A stretch of 9,359 bases of DNA from an uncultured Patescibacteria group bacterium (GTDB taxonomy: Bacteria; Patescibacteriota; Microgenomatia; UBA1406; GWC2-37-13): positions 1 to 9,359 of the forward strand of contig CALLVF010000056.1 in the NCBI GenBank assembly GCA_938010745.1. The letters are read 5' to 3'. Below, piece by piece: positions 5,443-9,359 of the stretch. The notes under the pieces are model-generated. The model saw nothing but the letters and a program-made list of their open reading frames with translations. It was not told where the DNA came from and did not search any database. Numbering within the stretch: position 1 is the stretch's first letter; the number at the start of each line of letters is the position of its first letter. The position numbers and the translations under genes are program-made.

Positions 5443-5799
5443 ATGCCACCCAAAATTAGACCTTATGATCAAGAATTTTATAATCAACTAATAGCAGAAG
5501 GTTTTTCACCTAAAGAAGCCGCTCTTATCGCTGGAGCAGAAATGGAAGGAGCGCCTGAAGAAGGTGGGAATGTTAATGTGCGCCAGACAGCTTGACATAT
5601 TTTTAATGAACCAGCGGGACCGACTAGAAGTGGAGGTCAACAAGAAGGAAAAATACAAACAACTATTGAGATGAATAAATTTTTATGATCGCAAGTCCTT
5701 CCTCCAGGAGATAGAGGAGTTGAGGAATGGATTAAAAAAAGAGAACAAGAGTTAAGAAGGTCAAGAGAAGAAAAAAAGGGTGAAAGATTATTTTTTTAA
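5443..5799 (+). pseudogene. 118-codon hypothetical gene with two in-frame TGA codons
   Basis: From ATG 5443 to TAA 5797-5799 the frame is open except for TGA at 5593-5595 (codon 51) and 5686-5688 (codon 82). The translation looks genuine. The N-terminal third (MPPKIRPYDQEFYNQLIAEG, then SPKEAALIAGAEMEG) is a mixed polar helix-like region; a Gly/Pro-rich middle follows (NEPAGPTRSGGQQEG), and the C-terminus is strongly charged (EEWIKKREQELRRSREEKKG), probably a helix. I recognise no family. No TAA or TAG occurs in 116 sense positions, which is unlikely by chance in such A+T-rich DNA. The stop overlaps the convergent YibE/F gene by 12 nt. The TGA codons may be nonsense mutations, G-to-A consensus errors of TGG, or UGA recoding. 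The same gene uses TGG once, and other genes do not contain internal TGA. Without readthrough only a 50-residue product is made. Confidence 0.5.
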
Positions 5800-6897
5800 G
5801 AAAAAAATAGAAGCTATAAAAGTTGTTATTGGTACTGCTAAAATTAAGCCAATACTCCCCATTAATGTTTTAATAATTTCTTCAGCCACGATTTCATAAT
5901 TTATAATGTGAGTAAAAGTTTGAGAATTATTTAAAAAAAGAATAAGAATAGGGAGTGAGGTGCCAGTATAAACTAGTACTAAAGTGTTTATAAGAGCTGA
6001 TATATGATCTTTTCCAACAGCCATTGCTTTTTGATAAAGATCGTTTAATTTTAATCTTGGATTAGCTTTTTTAAGTTGAAAAACAATTGATGATTGAGAG
6101 ATAGTGATATCATCTAATATTCCAAGTAAGCTAATAATTATTCCAGCTAAAAGTAGATCTTTAATGTTTATAATTCCTTTGTTTAATATTTGAACAAAAT
6201 TTGCTTCTTCCGAACTAAAGCCAGATAACTTTGCTGCTTCAACGGAAAAAAATGCTAAAAAACCAGTTATTACAAGGGTTATAATTGTACTAACAACTGC
6301 GATAAGTGTTTTTTTATTAAAGCCATGAGAGATCGAAAAAGTTATTGGGACTATCATCATCGCCCCTAAAATTGTAGTAAGGATTGGATTTTTTCCTTTC
6401 AAAATTGATGGAAGAATAAAATAAAAGATAACAAAAAAAGAAAGAGACATCCCGATTAATGAATTTATACCCTGCTTTCCAGCAACAATAATAGCAACAA
6501 AAATAAAGATAATAAATAAAAATATTAAAATTTCCCTTCTTACATAATCAACGATATAAAAAAAATCCTCATTTCTTTGATTTTTGTCATAACTGACAAG
6601 AACTTTATCACCAACTTTGTATGTTTTGCTAGTAACCGAAGGAAAGATATTATTTTCAATAATAATTTTTCTGCCTTTTATTGACCCACTTGTTATTAGA
6701 AGTTTTATTTTTTGATATATTTGATCTTGAGAGGAATTTTCAATTTTTATTAATTTTTCCTCTATTATATCTTCAACTAATGCTTCAAATGTTTCATTTT
6801 TATTTATACTGAAAAATCTTTCATTTTGAGGAAAACTTTTTTTGTAAATAAAAATCAAAATACTTATTAAAAAGGCAAAGATAAGAGTTTTTTTCAT
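5788..6897 (-). CDS. YibE/F-like integral membrane protein
   Basis: A 369-residue membrane protein of the YibE/F family. Order: an N-terminal membrane segment (5-18); an outside beta-rich domain (about 25-118) with YKVGDKVLVSYD (93-104) like an OB-type barrel; then about seven more membrane segments near 122-141, 146-163, 172-188, 197-217, 246-262, 299-322 and 340-366. The family signature is clear: GILDDITISQSS (259-270), LYQKAMAVGKDHI (287-299) and NTLVLVYTGTSLP (304-316). Family members are widespread and have no settled function; transport has been suggested because of the conserved polar residues within the membrane. The ATG at 6897 has no Shine-Dalgarno sequence, but TATAAT ends 6 nt upstream. 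It has its own promoter downstream of the zinc-ribbon gene and ends with TAA inside the tail of the convergent 5443 gene. Confidence 0.9.
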   Translation of the reverse strand: MKKTLIFAFLISILIFIYKKSFPQNERFFSINKNETFEALVEDIIEEKLIKIENSSQDQIYQKIKLLITSGSIKGRKIIIENNIFPSVTSKTYKVGDKVLVSYDKNQRNEDFFYIVDYVRREILIFLFIIFIFVAIIVAGKQGINSLIGMSLSFFVIFYFILPSILKGKNPILTTILGAMMIVPITFSISHGFNKKTLIAVVSTIITLVITGFLAFFSVEAAKLSGFSSEEANFVQILNKGIINIKDLLLAGIIISLLGILDDITISQSSIVFQLKKANPRLKLNDLYQKAMAVGKDHISALINTLVLVYTGTSLPILILFLNNSQTFTHIINYEIVAEEIIKTLMGSIGLILAVPITTFIASIFFLKK

Positions 6898-6909
6898 TTT
6901 ACAATTATA
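6898..6909 (-). promoter_or_regulatory. -10 box of the YibE/F gene
   Basis: A minus-strand perfect TATAAT (6909-6904) followed by 6 nt and the ATG at 6897, predicting a leaderless transcript. No clear -35 was seen, so strength is uncertain. Confidence 0.5.
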
Positions 6910-6930
6910 TTCATTTTTTTTAAAGAAATT

Positions 6931-7080
6931 CTAATCGCAGCAAGGTTCTTTATAACCGCAGTTTTGACATATAGCATCACTAGTGCCAGGAAGAGCGCTT
7001 ATTGGTTTAAAGCACAAAGGGCAATCAGTAATTGGCAAATTACAAATTTTATTTTCCTTGTTTTTGTTTTTTGATTTCAT
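6931..7080 (-). CDS. Small zinc-ribbon protein, 49 residues
   Basis: A 49-residue cysteine-rich protein: Cys13, Cys20-x2-Cys23, Cys38-x2-Cys41 and a C-terminal Cys47-Cys48. CPLC (20-23) and CQNC (38-41) make a standard zinc ribbon, with the loop ISALPGTSDA between them and the closing GYKEPCCD. The first 11 residues are nearly all Lys, Asn and Glu. The start ATG at 7080 lies inside the 3' end of the peroxiredoxin gene (32-nt overlap, other frame), so translation is probably coupled. An upstream in-frame ATG at 7140 would add 20 residues buried deep in that gene and is less likely. It ends with TAG, 21 nt before the YibE/F promoter. The function is unknown; the cysteines could hold zinc or serve as a thiol partner of the peroxiredoxin, which is only an inference from position. 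Confidence 0.7.
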   Translation of the reverse strand: MKSKNKNKENKICNLPITDCPLCFKPISALPGTSDAICQNCGYKEPCCD

Positions 7081-7507
7081 CGATAATTTCTTGAGCATGA
7101 ATATTGGGTTTAACTTTTTCAAATTTTTTAACAATATCACTCTGGGGATTAATAAGATAGGTTATTCGAAGAATACCCTCAAATTCTTTGCCTAAAAATT
7201 TTTTCTTTCCCCAAGCACCATATTTTTTAATTACCTCTTTTTTTTCATCAGATAAAAGCGGAAAATTAAGGTGATATTTTTCGCTAAATTTTTTATGAGA
7301 GCTTACACTATCAGCAGAAATACCTAAAACAACAACATCTAATTTTTTCAGTTCAGCAATTTCATCTCTGAAACCACAAGCCTCTTTAGTGCAGCCGGGA
7401 GTGTAATCTTTTGGATAAAAATACAAAACCACCCATTTACCTTTATAATTAGATAATTGATGAATTTTTCCATTTTGATCAGGTAAAGAAAAATCAATTG
7501 CTTTCAT
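7049..7507 (-). CDS. bcp: Peroxiredoxin, BCP/PrxQ type
   Basis: A 152-residue thiol peroxidase that reduces H2O2 and organic peroxides. The signature is complete: FYPKDYTPGCTKEACGFRD (30-48), with peroxidatic Cys39 and resolving Cys44, the CxxxxC pair of the atypical 2-Cys PrxQ group. Thr36 and Pro37 of the TPGC active site are present, as are the SADS turn and the later FEGILRITYLI strand, which carries the active-site Arg. The length is normal, and there is no signal peptide, so cytoplasmic. It needs thioredoxin- or glutaredoxin-like reduction; the DUF302-glutaredoxin protein in the window is a possible but unproven partner. The ATG at 7507 lacks a Shine-Dalgarno sequence; a TATAAA (7523-7518) lies 10 nt upstream. 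It is divergent from the nitroreductase gene with only 56 bp between, and overlaps the small zinc-ribbon gene. Stop is TAA. Confidence 0.92.
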   Translation of the reverse strand: MKAIDFSLPDQNGKIHQLSNYKGKWVVLYFYPKDYTPGCTKEACGFRDEIAELKKLDVVVLGISADSVSSHKKFSEKYHLNFPLLSDEKKEVIKKYGAWGKKKFLGKEFEGILRITYLINPQSDIVKKFEKVKPNIHAQEIIDEIKKQKQGK

Positions 7508-7563
7508 AGTTTTTTATTTTATAATTAAATTTATAACTATTACAAATTAAGTATAAGTTTATT
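7508..7563. promoter_or_regulatory. Divergent promoter region of peroxiredoxin and nitroreductase genes
   Basis: In 56 bp, the plus strand has TATAAG (7552-7557) 6 nt before ATG 7564, and the minus strand has TATAAA (7523-7518) 10 nt before the ATG at 7507. Both predict leaderless or nearly leaderless mRNAs. No good -35 and no clear operator-like palindrome are visible, so a common redox control is only a possibility. Confidence 0.4.
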
Positions 7564-8139
7564 ATGAAAAAAAATCAACAATTAATTAATTTAAAAGAAT
7601 CAAAAACTACTTTACCAATTAATCCAATTTTTAAAAAAAGATTTAGTCCGAGAGTTTTTTCAAAAGAGATGGTTAAAGAAGAAGATTTAAAAATTATTTT
7701 TGAGGCAGTTCGATTTACACCTTCATCCTACAATCGTCAACCTTGGTTTTTTTATCTTGCTAAAAAAGGAACAAAAAGTTTTGATAAATTATCAAGTTTT
7801 TTAATGGAGGGAAATCTTTGGGCAAAAGAGGCACCATTTTTGATCTTAGCCTGTTATCTTGAGAAAGATAATTATGGAAAAAACGCATATGCTCAATATG
7901 ATTTAGGTCAGGCAGTGGCGACATTAGTTTACCAAGCACAAGATTTGGGGTATTTTACTCATCAGATGGCTGGTTTTGATAGGGAAAGAGCAAAAGAGAT
8001 AGTTTTAGATAAAAATCATATTCCGTGGGTGATGGTTGCTTTGGGAAGGTTGGGAGATTATGATAAGGCAAGTGAAGATTTGGTTCAAAAAGACTTTCAC
8101 AAGACGGAGAGGAAAATGGATGTGTTTGCAAATATTTAA
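7564..8139 (+). CDS. Nitroreductase-family FMN protein
   Basis: A 191-residue flavoprotein of the nitroreductase family, NAD(P)H-dependent enzymes that reduce nitro compounds, quinones or enones. FMN-binding signs: RFSPRVF (26-32, phosphate-binding Arg), PSSYNRQPW (53-61, the usual PSSxNxQPW), YDLGQAVATLVYQAQDLGY (112-130), and the C-terminal VALGRLGD (158-165). The length fits the short, homodimeric members. The first 17 residues are a polar tail before the fold. It has no signal peptide. The start ATG follows a TATAAG by 6 nt. It is transcribed divergently from the peroxiredoxin gene, which suits a redox or toxicant role, but the physiological substrate cannot be read from the sequence. Stop is TAA. 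Confidence 0.9.
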   Translation: MKKNQQLINLKESKTTLPINPIFKKRFSPRVFSKEMVKEEDLKIIFEAVRFTPSSYNRQPWFFYLAKKGTKSFDKLSSFLMEGNLWAKEAPFLILACYLEKDNYGKNAYAQYDLGQAVATLVYQAQDLGYFTHQMAGFDRERAKEIVLDKNHIPWVMVALGRLGDYDKASEDLVQKDFHKTERKMDVFANI

Positions 8140-8163
8140 GAATTTTTTTAATTTTCCTCTTAA

Positions 8164-8265
8164 AAGACTTTTTCTTTTAACAATAAGCTAGAGTTCGATT
8201 TTACCCTAGATGAGCTAAGAATTATATTTGAAGGGTTAGGGTTAAAAAACCTCAACCAGCTTTAT
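8164..8265 (+). other. Short open frame resembling a gene remnant
   Basis: Without a good start codon, the plus strand reads KTFSFNNKLEFDFTLDEL and then RIIFEGLGLKNLNQLY before TGA. It looks amphipathic and protein-like, unlike random A+T-rich DNA. It could be a fragment of a lost small gene. The frame closes upstream at TAA 8161-8163. No family assigned, and chance is possible. Confidence 0.2.
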
Positions 8266-8933
8266 TGACTATTTAACCTTGTTGCTATTGTTTCCTGCTC
8301 CTCATGCAAAGGTTTATCTTGGTTAACCATATTTAGCTCAGCATCATTAAGCCACTGATTGGCTTCCATTTTGGCTACAATAGTTGAAATGTTGTTAATT
8401 CTTATTGAAATTATTTCATTAATTCTATCAACATCTTGTTTGTTTTTTTCATAAAAATCCTTATATTCTTTTAATCTTGTCCAACCAGGTTGAATTTCCT
8501 TAAGATTTAATAAAAGATTCTTCCATCCTTCAATATCTTCTTTTTTATAATTTGGAGGCACATAGCCGGCAAAATGTTGAACAATCACCTGTGTGGGGCA
8601 GCCATTGATTTCTCCTTCTACTTCAGCAATACCGAATTCTTGATAGTTTTTATTCGTCAGGAAATCTTTAGATTCTGGAAATTGAAACTGATTATCGATT
8701 AGTTCTTCTGCCTCGTAATATCCTTTTATTATACCCTCATCCCAAACTATATTTGAGTAATTAACCTCCATCATTGCCTTTTCCATTGTATAACCGCTTC
8801 GGGTTGCCTCGTAAGAAAAATCATTAAACTTAATTATCACCTCACCCCTTTTTTTAGCTGAAAATTCTAATTTACTTTGATATTTAACTGGTTTTGCACC
8901 AAATTCTTTTCTTTTTAGATTAAGAAGTTCCAA
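8262..8933 (-). CDS. CAP (SCP-like) domain protein, directly after lepB
   Basis: A 223-residue CAP-superfamily protein. The domain starts at once with LNLKRKEFGAKPV (4-16, the N-x-x-R-x-x-x-G-x-x-P-L pattern), then FSYEATRSGYT (39-49), IVWDEGI (62-68, the usual GENI strand), FPESKDFLTNKNYQEFGIAEVEG (85-107, in parts) and VIVQHFAGYVPP (116-127). The His residues of the CAP pocket are replaced (FSY for FSH, no SPxH), so a metal- or catalysis-dependent role is doubtful. Residues 135-223 form a helical tail rich in Trp, Asn and Glu. CAP proteins are normally exported, yet this one has no signal peptide. The best start is TTG 8933, immediately after the lepB TAA and in the same frame. Either a separate cytoplasmic product is made, or it belongs to an interrupted LepB-CAP fusion, which would place the domain outside the membrane. 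No Shine-Dalgarno sequence supports the TTG. Confidence 0.75.
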   Translation of the reverse strand: MELLNLKRKEFGAKPVKYQSKLEFSAKKRGEVIIKFNDFSYEATRSGYTMEKAMMEVNYSNIVWDEGIIKGYYEAEELIDNQFQFPESKDFLTNKNYQEFGIAEVEGEINGCPTQVIVQHFAGYVPPNYKKEDIEGWKNLLLNLKEIQPGWTRLKEYKDFYEKNKQDVDRINEIISIRINNISTIVAKMEANQWLNDAELNMVNQDKPLHEEQETIATRLNSQ

Positions 8934-9359
8934 TTATTTATCTTTATCTAATTTTATTTTCGATGACTCGTTAAAATCTTTAATTGTATCTCTCCAATTT
9001 TTATCTAAAACACCCTTTTGATTTTTAAAAGGTATAACATTACTGACAGCACTTAATTCAATAAAACCGATTTCTCTTGAATCCATGCTGCTTTTGCGAT
9101 TATCACCCATAACAAAAATTTGACCTTTAGGGACTGATGTTTTTTTGCATTCACTTAAAAAATTTTGTCCAAAGGTAGATCGTGGTTGGGCAGTATAAGG
9201 CTCTTTTAATGGTTTATTATTTAAGTAAACAATCCCTCCTCGAAGTTCAATACTGTCTCCAGGAAGAGCAATAACTCTTTTAACCCATCCTGATGGTTCG
9301 CCATAAATTTTTTTGGTGCTTTCTTTAATTTTATCATTTTCGATAACAACAATATCACC
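8934..9359 (-). CDS. lepB: Signal peptidase I, C-terminal part (5' end off the window)
   Basis: The partial protein, about 141 residues, begins with GDIVVIEND and runs into GWVKRVIALPGDSIELR, whose KR-x-IALPGD box holds the catalytic lysine of signal peptidase I. The late family box is also present: MGDNRKSSMDSREIGF. The catalytic Ser and the membrane anchor lie beyond 9359. Signal peptidase I cuts signal peptides from exported proteins; its catalytic domain faces outside. The tail (VLDKNWRDTIKDFNESS and a short Lys-rich end) is longer than the usual ending a few residues after the last strand, and resembles a linker. The TAA at 8936-8934 is followed without a gap by the CAP-domain frame. Confidence 0.9.
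   Translation of the reverse strand, partial: GDIVVIENDKIKESTKKIYGEPSGWVKRVIALPGDSIELRGGIVYLNNKPLKEPYTAQPRSTFGQNFLSECKKTSVPKGQIFVMGDNRKSSMDSREIGFIELSAVSNVIPFKNQKGVLDKNWRDTIKDFNESSKIKLDKDK

Noticed and set aside
5592..5597. Perfect TTGACA
   Set aside because: No -10 hexamer at a proper distance, and it lies inside the 118-codon frame, where it includes the first TGA.
6983..7195. Plus-strand open frame of 70 codons
   Set aside because: It is antisense to the peroxiredoxin and small zinc-ribbon genes; its Phe/Leu-rich sequence is the mirror of Lys-rich coding.
8160..8180. Hairpin TTAAAAGA-CTTTT-TCTTTTAA as a terminator
   Set aside because: An 8-bp stem with a single G-C pair and no U-tract on either strand; too weak to call.
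8190..8215. GTTCGAT resembling a tRNA T-arm
   Set aside because: No acceptor or anticodon stem can be formed around it.
83..9359. Genome-wide reassignment of UGA to Gly or Trp
   Set aside because: The long genes have full family lengths without any internal TGA, use TGG for Trp, and three end at TGA, so ordinary use of UGA as stop fits all but one frame.
1..9359. CRISPR arrays, insertion sequences, tRNA or rRNA genes
   Set aside because: No regularly spaced repeats, transposase motifs or structural RNA patterns were found on either strand.

Overview
The window is very A+T-rich. It carries short, tightly packed genes with almost no recognisable Shine-Dalgarno sequences. Several -10 boxes lie so close to the start codon that the mRNAs would be leaderless or nearly so. 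Gene content (CAP-domain protein with a characteristic C-terminal tail, YibE/F-like membrane protein, small zinc-ribbon proteins, LolA-like secreted protein remnant, type 2 OMP decarboxylase) suggests a bacterium of the Candidate Phyla Radiation (Patescibacteria). That assignment is inference from gene style; no rRNA or marker gene is present. The standard code fits nearly all genes: TGG is used for Trp and TGA ends three genes.

Layout. (1) 83-2462: a GTP-cyclohydrolase-II-like protein with a long unrecognised N-terminal part (minus) faces an OMP-decarboxylase-like gene (plus) that overlaps a small zinc-ribbon gene by 4 nt. Both directions appear to start from one shared -10 element, GTATTATAC. 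The decarboxylase gene is split by a -1 frame change at an A8 run that contains, in phase, the heptamer A AAA AAG. (2) 2484-3390: an arsR-type repressor gene overlaps (4 nt) a DUF302-glutaredoxin fusion gene. The arsR promoter (TTGACA-17-TAATAT) is covered by a perfect 26-bp palindrome, an evident operator. (3) 3456-4716: a small cluster of GCGGGAAT hairpin repeats, then a DHA1/TetA-like MFS exporter transcribed away from arsR. (4) 4738-5799: a damaged stretch. It holds a LolA-like secreted protein gene broken by about five or six frame changes, then a 118-codon frame open except for two TGA codons. (5) 5788-7507 (minus): YibE/F-like membrane protein, a 49-residue zinc-ribbon protein and a PrxQ/BCP peroxiredoxin. 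(6) 7564-8139: a nitroreductase-family flavoprotein, divergent from the peroxiredoxin. (7) 8262-9359 (minus): the 3' part of signal peptidase I (lepB), followed in the same frame, after one TAA, by a CAP-domain protein without its own signal peptide.

Working together: the arsR/DUF302-glutaredoxin operon, the exporter, the peroxiredoxin and the nitroreductase form a loose redox and toxicant-response neighbourhood. Only the arsR operon shows a visible control site. Points most worth checking are the decarboxylase frameshift, the two-TGA frame, the lepB/CAP junction, and the altered active-site residues in the two nucleotide-enzyme homologues.
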